From Pseudomonadota bacterium (GTDB lineage Bacteria > Pseudomonadota > Gammaproteobacteria > Xanthomonadales > Xanthomonadaceae), in NCBI GenBank assembly GCA_023399815.1, contig JAEWOJ010000063.1:1-9007 (forward strand): a DNA stretch of 9,007 bases, given 5' to 3'. The first letter of the stretch is position 1. Each line of letters starts with the position of its first letter. Of this stretch, positions 1-7,125 are shown one piece after another. Below the pieces are notes generated by a model that worked only from the letters and a program-made list of their open reading frames with translations, ran no database searches and had not been told where the DNA came from. A program made the position numbers and the translations under genes.

Positions 1-1276
1 GGGTGCCGGCATGGCGCCCCAGCCAGCGCCGCAGCGGCGCCGGCACGCGCTGCAGCGCGCGCCAGTTGCGCAGCGCGCGCTGGTAGCGGGCATAGCCGAA
101 GAACAGCTCGTCGCCGCCGTCGCCGGACAGGGCCACGGTGACGCCGCGCCGCGCCAGCCGCGCGACCAGCGCGGTCGGCACCTGCGAGGCATCGGCGAAG
201 GGCTCGTCGAACATCGCCGGCAGCTCCGGCACCACCGCCAGCGCGTCGGCGCCGCTGACGTACAGCTCGGTGTGGTCGCAGCCCAGGTGGGTGGCCACTT
301 CCTTTGCCAGCGGCGCCTCGTCGTGGTCCGAGCCCTCGAAGCCGATGCTGAAGCTGTGCACCGGCTTGGCGCTCTGCGCCTGCATCATCGAGGCGACCAG
401 CCCCGAATCGGTGCCGCCGGACAGGAACACGCCCACCGGCACGTCGGCCACCATGCGCAGCGCCACGGCCTGGCGCAGCTGCCGGTCCAGCACTTCGGCG
501 GCCTCGGCCTCGTCGCCGGCGAACGGTGCGGCCAGGCAGGCGGCCATGCGTTCGCGCGCATCCCAGTACGCCACCTGTGCCTGCTCGGGCCGGTGCGCCG
601 CGGCGCCGGCGGCCACCGTGGCGGCGTCCAGGTGCAGCACGCGGCCCGGCATCAGCTTGAAGGCGCGTTCGTGGATGCAATACGGCGCCGGGATGTAGTC
701 CAGCCGCAGCAGCAGTGCCAGCGCGTCGCGGTCGATGCCGTTGTCGAACACCGGATGGCGCCACAGCGCCTTCAGCTCGGAGCCGAACACCAGCGTGTCG
801 CCGGCCCAGCCGTAGTACAGCGGCTTCTTGCCGACGCGGTCGCGGGCCAGCGACAAACGCCGCTCGCGGCGGTCCCACAGGGCGATGGCGAACATGCCGT
901 TGCAGCGCCGCAGCGCCGCCTCCAGCCCCCACTGCACGATCGCCGCCAGCAGCACCTCGGTGTCGGAATGGCCGCGGAAGCCATGGCCGAGCGGTTCCAG
1001 CTCGGCGCGCAGCACGGCGAAGTTGTAGATCTCGCCGTTGTAGGCCAGCCAGTAGCGGCCATCGCTGGAGGCCATCGGCTGGTGGCCCAGCGGCGACAGG
1101 TCGAGGATGCTCAGCCGGCGGTGCGCCAGCGCCACGCCGGCGGCGGCATCGGCCCAGACACCGCGGTCATCCGGGCCGCGATGGGCCAGGGCATCGCCCA
1201 TCGCGCCGGCCAGCGCCGACAGTTCCGCTTCCTGCAACCGCGCCTGCGATTGCAGGATTCCCGCCAGTCCACACAT
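1..1276 (-). CDS. asnB: Glutamine-hydrolysing asparagine synthase, 3' end cut off by the window
   Basis: This is the N-terminal 425 residues of a class II glutamine amidotransferase of the asparagine synthase family, which uses glutamine nitrogen and ATP to amidate aspartate in the cytoplasm. The nucleophilic Cys2 follows the initiator Met (MCGLAGI). The glutaminase domain continues with RGPDDRG at 33-39 and YNGEIYNF from 79. The synthetase domain has the ATP pyrophosphatase P-loop SGGTDS at 286-291 (usually SGGVDS), a DEPFADASQVPT stretch and SGDGGDE at 384-390. ATG at 1276 is required because Cys2 must become N-terminal. It lies 8 bases after the E1 fusion stop, with a weak TGGA inside the end of that gene as a possible ribosome site, so translational coupling is likely. 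Roughly the last third of the usual 550-650 residues lies outside the window. Some members of this family amidate sugars or peptides in surface-polysaccharide or secondary-metabolite clusters, so true asparagine synthesis is likely but not proven. Confidence 0.93.
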   Translation of the reverse strand, partial: MCGLAGILQSQARLQEAELSALAGAMGDALAHRGPDDRGVWADAAAGVALAHRRLSILDLSPLGHQPMASSDGRYWLAYNGEIYNFAVLRAELEPLGHGFRGHSDTEVLLAAIVQWGLEAALRRCNGMFAIALWDRRERRLSLARDRVGKKPLYYGWAGDTLVFGSELKALWRHPVFDNGIDRDALALLLRLDYIPAPYCIHERAFKLMPGRVLHLDAATVAAGAAAHRPEQAQVAYWDARERMAACLAAPFAGDEAEAAEVLDRQLRQAVALRMVADVPVGVFLSGGTDSGLVASMMQAQSAKPVHSFSIGFEGSDHDEAPLAKEVATHLGCDHTELYVSGADALAVVPELPAMFDEPFADASQVPTALVARLARRGVTVALSGDGGDELFFGYARYQRALRNWRALQRVPAPLRRWLGRHAGT

Positions 1277-1284
1277 ACGAATCG

Positions 1285-3576
1285 TTATCCACGCGCCAGC
1301 TCGGCTGCGGCGCTCACCACGTCATTGTCGCCCGGAAGCACCAGCAATGCGGCGCCGGCCAGCGGCGTGTAGGTGTCGGCGCCGGTCACCCGGCGCAGCG
1401 GCACGGCGCCGAAACCGGCCTCGACCAGCGCGGTGATCACGCCCTCGCCCACGCCGGCGCTGTGCCGGCCCTCGTCGAGCACGATGATGCGCCGGGCGCC
1501 GCGCGCCTGCCCGGCGATGTACGCCGCGTCGAGCGGCACCAGCCAGCGCAGGTCCACCACCCGCACCTTCCAGCCCTGCGCCGCCTCGATGGCCCGCGCC
1601 GCGCGCAGGCCCATCGGCACGCCGTTGCCGTAGGTGAAGATCACCAGGTCGTCGTTGCCCTCGCCGTAGACGCGGCCCTGCCCCAGTTCCAGCGCCTGCT
1701 CCGGCGCCGGGTACGGGAACAGCCACTGGCCGTCGCCGGGCTCGTACAGGTCCTTGGTCATGTACAGCGCGATCGGCTCCAGGAACACGCACACGCGGCC
1801 GTCCGCCTTCGACAGCGCCGCCAGCGTGCGCAGCATCATCGCCGCGTCGTCGCCGCGCGAGGGGCAGCCGACCACCAGCCCGGGGATGTCGCGGATCGCG
1901 GCGATCGAGTTGTCGTTGTGGAAATGGCCGCCGAAGCCCTTCTGGTAGCCCAGCCCGGCGATGCGGATCAGCATCGGGTTGCGGTACTGGTCGTTGGAGA
2001 AGAACTGCAGCGAGCAGGCCTCGCCGCGCACCTGGTCGAGGGCGTTGTGCAGGTAGGCCAGGTACTGGATCTCGGGCACCGGCAGCATGCCCATGTTGGC
2101 AAAGCCCTGCGCCATGCCCAGGATCATGGTCTCGTCCAGCAGGGTGTTGAACACCCGGCGCGGGCCGAACGCCTTGTGCAGGCCCTTGGTCACCGTGTAG
2201 ACGCCGCCCTTCTGCGCCACGTCCTCACCGAACAGCAGGGTGTCCGGATACTTGCAGAACAGGTCATGCAGGGCCTGGTTGATCTGGATGGCCAGGTGCC
2301 GCGGCGGCAGGTTCTCCGGCAACGCGGCCTCGCTGCCGAACACCTGCAGGCGGCGCTCGCCGTAGTCGGCGCGCGCGGCCTCTCGGCGCACCGCCTCGGG
2401 CGTGTACGGCGCCAGCGGCGCCATCACGTCCTTCAGCGAGGTCAGGCGCGGGCGCTTGTCGGCGTCCTCGGCGGCGGCGAAGCAGCGCGCGCGGGTGCGC
2501 TCGTACAGTTCCAGCACCTCGTCGGCATTCATCACCCCGGATTCGACCGCGATCTGCGCGGACCTCAACAGCGGATCGCCCGCCTCCACCGCGCACAGTT
2601 CCTCCAGCGCACGCCATTCGATCTCGAAGTCGGTGCCGGCGTGGCCCATGATGCGGGTGGTGCGCAGGTGCAGGAAGGTCGGCCGGCGCGTGCGCCGGCA
2701 ATGCTCGACCGCGCGCTGCACCTCGGCGTAGCCGGCGGCCAGGTCCAGGCCGTCGGCGAAGAAATAGTCCAGGTCCGGGCGGTTGCGGAAGCTCTCGGCG
2801 ATCCAGCCGCTGGGCGTCTTCACCGAGATGCCGATGCCGTTGTCCTCGCACACGTACAGCACCGGCGCCGGCAGCTTCTGGTAGGCGGTCCACGACGCGG
2901 CGTTGAACGCGGTCTGCGCGGTGGCATGGTTGGCCGAGGCGTCGCCGAAGGAGCAGATGGCGATGCTGTCCTCGGGCACCGGCAACTGCAGGCCGAGCCG
3001 CTTGCCGGCCTCGATCGCCATCGCCGTGCCCAGTGCCTTGGGCAGGTGCGAGGCGATGGTCGAGGTCTGCGGCAGCACCCACAACGGCTTGCTGCCCCAG
3101 ACCTTGTGGCGGCCACCGCTGGCCGGGTCCTCGGCGCTGGCGGCGAAGGACAGCGCCGAATCCATCACCGGATCGAGCTTTTTACCATCGGTGCCCGGCA
3201 GCTTGCGGAAGCGCTCGGCCATGAAGCCGCCGGAACGGTAGTGCAGGAACGCCGGGTCGGTATGGCGGGCGGCGCGCGCCACCATCGCATTGCCCTCGTG
3301 GCCGGACGAACCGATGGTGTAGAAGACCTTGTTCTGCACGCGCAGCACGCGCGCCATCAGGTCCAGGTGGCGGCTGACCAGCTGCGACTCGAACAGTTCG
3401 CGGAATCCCCTCGCGTCCAGTGCGCTGCCCGGCAGCACCGCCGCCTCGTCCTGCGGCGCGCCGGCCGGCCCCTGCCCCAGGCCCTTCACGAATTCGATGA
3501 AGTTGGTGTCGCAGATCTCGGCGCGGTTCAGGCCCTTCATGCGGGCCGGAATGGGATTGGGTACACGGGCGAACAT
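1285..3576 (-). CDS. Thiamine diphosphate-dependent 2-oxoacid dehydrogenase E1, alpha and beta fused
   Basis: This 763-residue protein joins the two E1 subunits of a pyruvate or branched-chain 2-oxoacid dehydrogenase-type enzyme, which decarboxylates a 2-oxoacid on thiamine diphosphate and normally passes the acyl group to a lipoyl E2. The alpha part spans about residues 50-385, with GHEGNAMVARAAR near 92, the diphosphate/metal motif starting GDAS at 211 and ending EDNGIGIS at 244-251. The classic motif begins GDG, so Gly is replaced by Ala, while the metal-ligand Asp and the final Asn remain. The beta part (about 415-763) has GEDVAQKGGVY with the expected catalytic Glu near 451, a GGHFHND histidine near 554 and a transketolase C-terminal domain from about 640. 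I chose ATG 3576 because GGAG sits 9 bases upstream; a GTG at 3591 would add five residues. No E2 or E3 gene is visible, so the substrate is unknown. It lies between a GST gene and an asparagine synthase gene, probably in one operon. Confidence 0.9.
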   Translation of the reverse strand: MFARVPNPIPARMKGLNRAEICDTNFIEFVKGLGQGPAGAPQDEAAVLPGSALDARGFRELFESQLVSRHLDLMARVLRVQNKVFYTIGSSGHEGNAMVARAARHTDPAFLHYRSGGFMAERFRKLPGTDGKKLDPVMDSALSFAASAEDPASGGRHKVWGSKPLWVLPQTSTIASHLPKALGTAMAIEAGKRLGLQLPVPEDSIAICSFGDASANHATAQTAFNAASWTAYQKLPAPVLYVCEDNGIGISVKTPSGWIAESFRNRPDLDYFFADGLDLAAGYAEVQRAVEHCRRTRRPTFLHLRTTRIMGHAGTDFEIEWRALEELCAVEAGDPLLRSAQIAVESGVMNADEVLELYERTRARCFAAAEDADKRPRLTSLKDVMAPLAPYTPEAVRREAARADYGERRLQVFGSEAALPENLPPRHLAIQINQALHDLFCKYPDTLLFGEDVAQKGGVYTVTKGLHKAFGPRRVFNTLLDETMILGMAQGFANMGMLPVPEIQYLAYLHNALDQVRGEACSLQFFSNDQYRNPMLIRIAGLGYQKGFGGHFHNDNSIAAIRDIPGLVVGCPSRGDDAAMMLRTLAALSKADGRVCVFLEPIALYMTKDLYEPGDGQWLFPYPAPEQALELGQGRVYGEGNDDLVIFTYGNGVPMGLRAARAIEAAQGWKVRVVDLRWLVPLDAAYIAGQARGARRIIVLDEGRHSAGVGEGVITALVEAGFGAVPLRRVTGADTYTPLAGAALLVLPGDNDVVSAAAELARG

Positions 3577-3585
3577 CGGGCAGGA

Positions 3586-3589
3586 CTCC
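3586..3589 (-). promoter_or_regulatory. Ribosome binding site deciding the E1 fusion start
   Basis: The minus strand reads GGAG nine bases before the ATG at 3576. The alternative GTG start at 3591 overlaps this site and has no purine-rich sequence in front of it, which favours the ATG. Confidence 0.55.
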
Positions 3590-3620
3590 ACGGTGCAGAC
3601 AGGTTTGGGGTGGGGACGGG

Positions 3621-4286
3621 TCAGGACGAAGCGGCGAGGTTGCGCAGCACCTCCGGCGGCGGGTCGGGCATGGCCACGAAGCCGGGCCGGGCGCGCACCG
3701 CCTGCAGCCAGCGGCCGATGGCCGGATAGGAAGACAGCGCGATGCCGCCGTCGGCGGCGACCGCGGTATAGGCGAACAGCGCGATGTCGGCGATGCCGTA
3801 GTCCGGCCCGGTGAACCAGTCGTGCGCCGACAGGTGGTGCTCCATCAGCGCGAGCGCTTCATGACCGCGCTCGCGCAGCCGCGGCAGTTCCTGCCGGCGC
3901 GGCGAATCCGGCGGCGTCCAGCCGCTGATGAAGCGCGCCACCGCGATGTACGGCTCATGGCTGTACTGCTCGAAGAACATCCACGACAGCGCCTGCGCGC
4001 GCTGCCAGCCGTCGGCCGGCAGGAACGGCGTGCCTTCGGCCAGCCAGAACAGGATCGCGTTGGATTCGACGAGCACGCGCCCGTCGCCGCGTTCGACCAG
4101 CGGCACCTTGCCGTTCGGATTGAGCGCGAGGAAGGCCGGCGTGCGGGTCTGGCCGCCGGCGCTGTCCACCTCGACCCAGCGATAGCGCGCGCCCAACTGT
4201 TCCAGCAACAGGCGCACCTTGTGGCAGTTGCCCGACGTGGACATGCCATACACCGTCAACGCAGCATCAGGATTGCTCAACGACAC
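3621..4286 (-). CDS. Glutathione S-transferase family protein
   Basis: This is a soluble two-domain glutathione S-transferase that probably conjugates or reduces an electrophile with glutathione. The N-terminal thioredoxin-like fold contains YGMSTSGNCHKVRLLLEQLG at 13-32, the cis-proline segment KVPLV near 60-64 and ESNAI at 74-78, the glutathione gamma-glutamyl site. The C-terminal helical domain contains the GIADIALFAYT helix cap typical of the fold. A total of about 220 residues is normal for the family. The start is uncertain: GTG 4298, GTG 4286 and TTG 4280 are all possible. A GGGGA lies 9 bases before the TTG and 3 before GTG 4286, while GTG 4298 has no visible ribosome site. The gene precedes the E1 fusion by 44 bases on the same strand, so it is probably the first gene of a GST/E1/asparagine synthase unit. 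The native substrate cannot be inferred. Confidence 0.9.
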   Translation of the reverse strand: MSLSNPDAALTVYGMSTSGNCHKVRLLLEQLGARYRWVEVDSAGGQTRTPAFLALNPNGKVPLVERGDGRVLVESNAILFWLAEGTPFLPADGWQRAQALSWMFFEQYSHEPYIAVARFISGWTPPDSPRRQELPRLRERGHEALALMEHHLSAHDWFTGPDYGIADIALFAYTAVAADGGIALSSYPAIGRWLQAVRARPGFVAMPDPPPEVLRNLAASS

Positions 4287-4352
4287 GCTTCCCCACACCG
4301 CCGACTGGCGGGCGATCCGGCCATCTGACCGGAACCGGGGCGGTTTGGTAAA

Positions 4353-4366
4353 GCTGCGACCGCAGC
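4353..4366. repeat. Perfect short palindrome upstream of the GST gene
   Basis: GCTGCG, a 2-base centre AC, then CGCAGC form a perfect inverted repeat. It lies about 67 bases before the GST start, between that gene and the terminator of the upstream unit. It could be an operator or a second hairpin of a composite terminator. The sequence does not decide between them. Confidence 0.35.
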
Positions 4367-4376
4367 AAAATCCGCG

Positions 4377-4404
4377 AAAAATCCGGCGCAGGCTTCAGGC
4401 GCCG
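4377..4404 (-). terminator. Rho-independent terminator after the orn/ecsC/acetyltransferase unit
   Basis: On the minus strand a 6-bp perfect stem (CGGCGC at 4404-4399 pairing with GCGCCG at 4389-4384) with a 9-base loop is followed after two bases by five T residues, with a further T4 run nearby. It lies about 70 bases past the stop of the acetyltransferase gene at 4475, in the right orientation to end that transcript and separate it from the GST unit. Confidence 0.6.
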
Positions 4405-4474
4405 CGACCGACCAAGCCGCCTCCGGTCCCGCAGCCATCCGGCCAGCAGCGATGGATGCAGCTGAAACGATGCC

Positions 4475-5011
4475 TCAGCCGCGCGCCCGCCACGCCTGCC
4501 GCGATTGCCCCCACACCTCGACGTCGATCTCGTGCGGCGGCGGCAGGCGCGTCGCGCGCAGTACCCGCGAACCGAGCTTGCGCGCGACCGCCTGCGAGTT
4601 GCAGTTGTCCGGCACGATGGTGTGGATCATCTCGTCCCAGCCCAGCGCATCGAACGCCCAGTCGATGGCCGCGCTCGCGGCCTCCGGCGCGTAGCCGCGC
4701 CCCCAGCGGTCCGGCACGATGCCCCAGCCCACTTCCGGCCCCGGCCAGCCATGCGGCTGCCATGGCCCGACCCGGCCCACCCAGCGCCCGCTGTCCTTCT
4801 CGATCACCGAGAACATCGAATAGCCCAGCAGCTGCCAGCTGCCGGTCAACGTGGCCAGGCCGCGCCAGGCCACTGGCGGCGCCTGCACGCCGCCCAAGTG
4901 CTCCATCGCCACCGGATCGGCGCAGAACGCGGCGAAGGCGTCGAAATCCTCCGCCAACGGCGGCCGCAGCAGCAGCCGCTCGGTTTCCACGCGCAGGTCG
5001 AAAATGCTCAT
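4475..5011 (-). CDS. GNAT family N-acetyltransferase, RimJ/RimL-like
   Basis: This 178-residue protein belongs to the GCN5-related N-acetyltransferases of the RimJ/RimL type, which transfer acetyl from acetyl-CoA to an amino group. The start has the family's typical strand ETERLLLRP at 9-17. EVGWGIVPDRWGRGYAPEAA spans 93-112 and contains the acetyl-CoA pyrophosphate-binding loop (WGRGYA, 103-108). NCNSQAVARKLGSRV at 136-150 is the usual late motif in which an Asn precedes the helix and strand. ATG 5011 is chosen because GAGGTGG stands six bases upstream and the family motif begins directly after it; an upstream GTG-type extension has no such site. It lies 51 bases after the EcsC gene on the same strand and is probably the last gene of that unit, ending at the terminator at 4377-4404. 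The acceptor (ribosomal protein, small molecule or antibiotic) cannot be told from the sequence. Confidence 0.9.
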   Translation of the reverse strand: MSIFDLRVETERLLLRPPLAEDFDAFAAFCADPVAMEHLGGVQAPPVAWRGLATLTGSWQLLGYSMFSVIEKDSGRWVGRVGPWQPHGWPGPEVGWGIVPDRWGRGYAPEAASAAIDWAFDALGWDEMIHTIVPDNCNSQAVARKLGSRVLRATRLPPPHEIDVEVWGQSRQAWRARG

Positions 5012-5017
5012 CGCAGG

Positions 5018-5024
5018 CCACCTC
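5018..5024 (-). promoter_or_regulatory. Ribosome binding site of the RimJ/RimL-like acetyltransferase
   Basis: The minus strand reads GAGGTGG six bases before ATG 5011. It is one of the strongest Shine-Dalgarno matches in the window and fixes the start of this gene downstream of a longer open frame. Confidence 0.6.
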
Positions 5025-5062
5025 GTGTTTCCGGCACGCCACGCTACCACCGGCCCGGTGAT

Positions 5063-5917
5063 TCAGGCCGTCATGCGCCCGCTGATCGCACCATAGGCCA
5101 GGCGTACGGTCTCGAACCCATGCTTGCGCTCCAGGCGGCGGACGATGAAATGCCCGCGCGCCATGTCCTGGTAGTAGCCGGTGAACAGGGTGTTCAAGGT
5201 GGCGCCGGCCACCGCGCCGATCACCGGCACCGCCTGCGCGGCGAATTTCTCCGACACCACCACGCCGAAGCGCGTGGCGACCTTCTCCACGACCCGCGCC
5301 AGCCACTTGCCGGCTTCCTTCGGCCCCAACCCGAGCAGCAGGCCATGGCTGCCGCTGAGCGTGGTGCCGGCCAGTTCGGCCGACAGGTGCCGCATCAGCT
5401 CGGTGGTGAAGCCGCGCGCCAGGTAATAGCCGGTTTCGCTGGCGTCGTCGCCGCCCGAATTGCCGCCCAGCGCGAACACTTCCAGGCAGGCCTGGCGGGT
5501 GGCGAAGTCGTCCAGGTCGAAGCCTTCGCTGCGCGCAATGTCGGCCACCGCGCGCATGATGATGGTGGTGGACAGCGGCAGTTCGAGCGCCAGCGCGGGC
5601 AGGCCGCCGGCGCCGCCCACCGCGCCGGACGCGGCGGCGGCCAGCTTGTGCAGGCGCGGCGAAGCCGGCTTGCCGGGCTGCTTTTTGTCCATGCTCCACA
5701 ACGCGGCCTGCGCGGCCTTGTGGAGCGCGGCCTCGGCCGCGCCCTGGATGCGCCGGGAGACGCCCGCAGGCAGCCTGCGCACGGCGAATTCCAGCGGCGA
5801 ACCGATCAGGTTGGCCATGCGCGCGCTGAGCGTCGGCGCTTCCAGCAGCGCCACCGCGCGCCGCAGGTCGGCCATGTCCTGCGGGCAATCGGCCAGCGGC
5901 AGCGCCAGTCCGCCCAT
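5063..5917 (-). CDS. EcsC family protein of unknown function
   Basis: This 284-residue protein matches the EcsC family, named after the third gene of the Bacillus ecs locus; its biochemical role is not established. Two stretches are characteristic: ALELPLSTTIIMRAVADIARSEG at about 110-132, and PVIGAVAGATLNTLFTGYYQ at 231-250 followed by a basic segment with HFIVRRLE. The second is a glycine/alanine-rich hydrophobic segment that could be membrane-associated, but I see no signal peptide. The middle (140-200) contains a GGNSGGDDASETGYYLARG stretch. ATG 5917 lies 5 bases after the orn stop, with only a weak GAGCG upstream, so translation is probably coupled to orn. A longer open frame to 6844 runs through orn in another phase and is not the gene. 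The acetyltransferase gene follows 51 bases later. No function should be assigned beyond family membership. Confidence 0.85.
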   Translation of the reverse strand: MGGLALPLADCPQDMADLRRAVALLEAPTLSARMANLIGSPLEFAVRRLPAGVSRRIQGAAEAALHKAAQAALWSMDKKQPGKPASPRLHKLAAAASGAVGGAGGLPALALELPLSTTIIMRAVADIARSEGFDLDDFATRQACLEVFALGGNSGGDDASETGYYLARGFTTELMRHLSAELAGTTLSGSHGLLLGLGPKEAGKWLARVVEKVATRFGVVVSEKFAAQAVPVIGAVAGATLNTLFTGYYQDMARGHFIVRRLERKHGFETVRLAYGAISGRMTA

Positions 5918-5922
5918 CGCGC

Positions 5923-6507
5923 TCAGGCCGGTTCCGGCAAGCCCGGCAACCCGGCCAGCGCGCCCATGTACTGGCGGTAATGGCGCAGCTCGGCGATCGA
6001 GTCGTGCACGTCGCTCAGCGCGGTGTGGCTGGAGTTCTTGCCCACGCCGGCGGCGACCGTCGGCGCCCAGCGCCGGGCCAGTTCCTTGACCGTGGACACG
6101 TCGAGGTTGCGATAGTGGAAATAGCGCTCCAGGCGCGGCATCTGCCGGTGCAGGAAACGGCGGTCCTGGCAGATGGAGTTGCCGCACATCGGCGATGCGC
6201 CGGCCTTGATCCAGTCCTGCAGGAAGGCGATGGTCCGCGCCTCGGCCTGGCCCATGCCGACATCGCTGTCGACCACGCGCTGCCACAGGCCCGAACGGCG
6301 GTGCTGGTTGCGGTTCCACTCGTCCATCGCCTCCAGCGTCGCCAACGGATGGGCGATGGCGAACTCGGGGCCTTCGGCCAGCACGTTGAGCTGGGCATCG
6401 GTGACCACGGTGGCGATCTCGATGATCGAATCGTTGTCCGTGTCCAGCCCGGTCATTTCCAGATCGATCCAGATCAACCGGTCGTTGCCTGTGCTGTTGT
6501 CCGTCAT
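5923..6507 (-). CDS. orn: Oligoribonuclease (DEDDh 3'-5' exoribonuclease)
   Basis: Orn degrades RNA dinucleotides and very short oligoribonucleotides to mononucleotides, and in c-di-GMP-using proteobacteria clears pGpG. All DEDDh residues are visible: Asp15 and Glu17 in WIDLEMTGLD, Asp115 in GNSICQDRRFL, and His161 with Asp166 in HTALSDVHDS. The 194 residues agree with the family (the E. coli enzyme has about 181). ATG 6507 is preferred because GAGG stands six bases upstream and the catalytic strand begins shortly after; the open frame extends 10 codons further without a ribosome site. It follows tadA by 102 bases and precedes the EcsC gene by 5, probably starting its own transcript from a weak promoter in that gap. 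The gene is usually essential or strongly needed in proteobacteria. Identification is very secure. Confidence 0.98.
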   Translation of the reverse strand: MTDNSTGNDRLIWIDLEMTGLDTDNDSIIEIATVVTDAQLNVLAEGPEFAIAHPLATLEAMDEWNRNQHRRSGLWQRVVDSDVGMGQAEARTIAFLQDWIKAGASPMCGNSICQDRRFLHRQMPRLERYFHYRNLDVSTVKELARRWAPTVAAGVGKNSSHTALSDVHDSIAELRHYRQYMGALAGLPGLPEPA

Positions 6508-6564
6508 GTAGCGCCTCGTGCAGGGGACCGGCGGCAACGGCGCCGGCCGGGATATCGGGCGCCC

Positions 6565-6570
6565 ATGATA
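6565..6570 (-). promoter_or_regulatory. Possible -10 element for orn
   Basis: In the 102-base gap between tadA and orn the minus strand reads TATCAT, four of six matches to TATAAT, about 57 bases before the orn ATG. The DNA 17 bases upstream has no recognisable -35 hexamer, so this is only a candidate. Confidence 0.25.
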
Positions 6571-6581
6571 CGCCGCCGCGC

Positions 6582-6605
6582 TCGCCGGGCCGTGCCCGCC
6601 GGCGA
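6582..6605 (-). terminator. GC-rich hairpin just after tadA, no T-tract
   Basis: A 7-bp stem (TCGCCGG with CCGGCGA) around a 10-base loop starts four bases after the tadA stop. An alternative pairing of GGGC with GCCC inside is possible. It is placed like a terminator, but no T run follows, so it may instead protect or pause the transcript, or permit read-through into orn. Confidence 0.3.
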
Positions 6606-6609
6606 TCCC

Positions 6610-7125
6610 TCAGTCGCCATCGGCCGGCAGCAGCGGCCGGCCGCGCTTGGCGCGGAAGTAGTTGGTCAGGCGCAGGCTCGCCTCGCGCGCCAGCACGCCG
6701 CCGGCGACCTCGACGCGGTGGTTGTGGCGCGGGTCGCCCAGCAGGTCGAACACGCTGCCGCAGGCGCCGGTCTTCGGATCGGCGGCGGCATACACCACCC
6801 GCGCCACCCGCGCGTGCACCAGCGCCATCGCGCACATCGCACACGGTTCCAGGGTCACGTACAGCGTGCAGCCGACCAGCCGGTGGTTGCCGAGCCGGGC
6901 GCCGGCCTCGCGCATCGCCACGATCTCGGCATGCGCGCTGGGATCGTGGCGGGCGATGTTGAGGTTCCAGCCCTCGCCCAGCAGTTGCCCGTCGGCGCCG
7001 ACCAGCGCCGCGCCCACCGGGATCTCGTCGAACTCGCGCTGCGCGCGCTCGGCCAGCGCCAGCGCGTGGCGCATCCAGCGGGCATCGGTTTCGGGATCAT
7101 GGGCGGCGGTAACGGTGTTCATCAT
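6610..7125 (-). CDS. tadA: tRNA adenosine(34) deaminase
   Basis: TadA deaminates wobble adenosine 34 to inosine in tRNA-Arg(ACG), letting one tRNA read CGU, CGC and CGA codons. The 171-residue product has the cytidine/deoxycytidylate deaminase zinc site: HAE at 65-67 (His ligand, Glu proton shuttle) and PCAMC at 94-98 with the two Cys ligands. VGAALV near 37, NHRLVGCTLYVTLEP before the second motif and DPKTGACGSVFDLL after it are typical of TadA. Three near-adjacent ATGs (7131, 7125, 7122) could start it. I chose 7125 because it forms an ATGA overlap with the stop of the preceding acetyltransferase gene. The upstream DNA is pyrimidine-rich on the coding strand and has no Shine-Dalgarno match, so initiation probably depends on translation of that gene. 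A hairpin follows, then orn 102 bases on. Confidence 0.97.
   Translation of the reverse strand: MMNTVTAAHDPETDARWMRHALALAERAQREFDEIPVGAALVGADGQLLGEGWNLNIARHDPSAHAEIVAMREAGARLGNHRLVGCTLYVTLEPCAMCAMALVHARVARVVYAAADPKTGACGSVFDLLGDPRHNHRVEVAGGVLAREASLRLTNYFRAKRGRPLLPADGD

Noticed and set aside
715..3729. A plus-strand open frame of about 1000 codons, with another at 11-1372
   Set aside because: Both lie opposite genes with clear catalytic motifs, have arginine/histidine/alanine-rich low-information products, and are expected from biased codon use in GC-rich DNA.
5918..6844. Upstream extension of the EcsC frame through orn and part of tadA
   Set aside because: It overlaps orn and the end of tadA in another phase; EcsC homology begins only near 5917.
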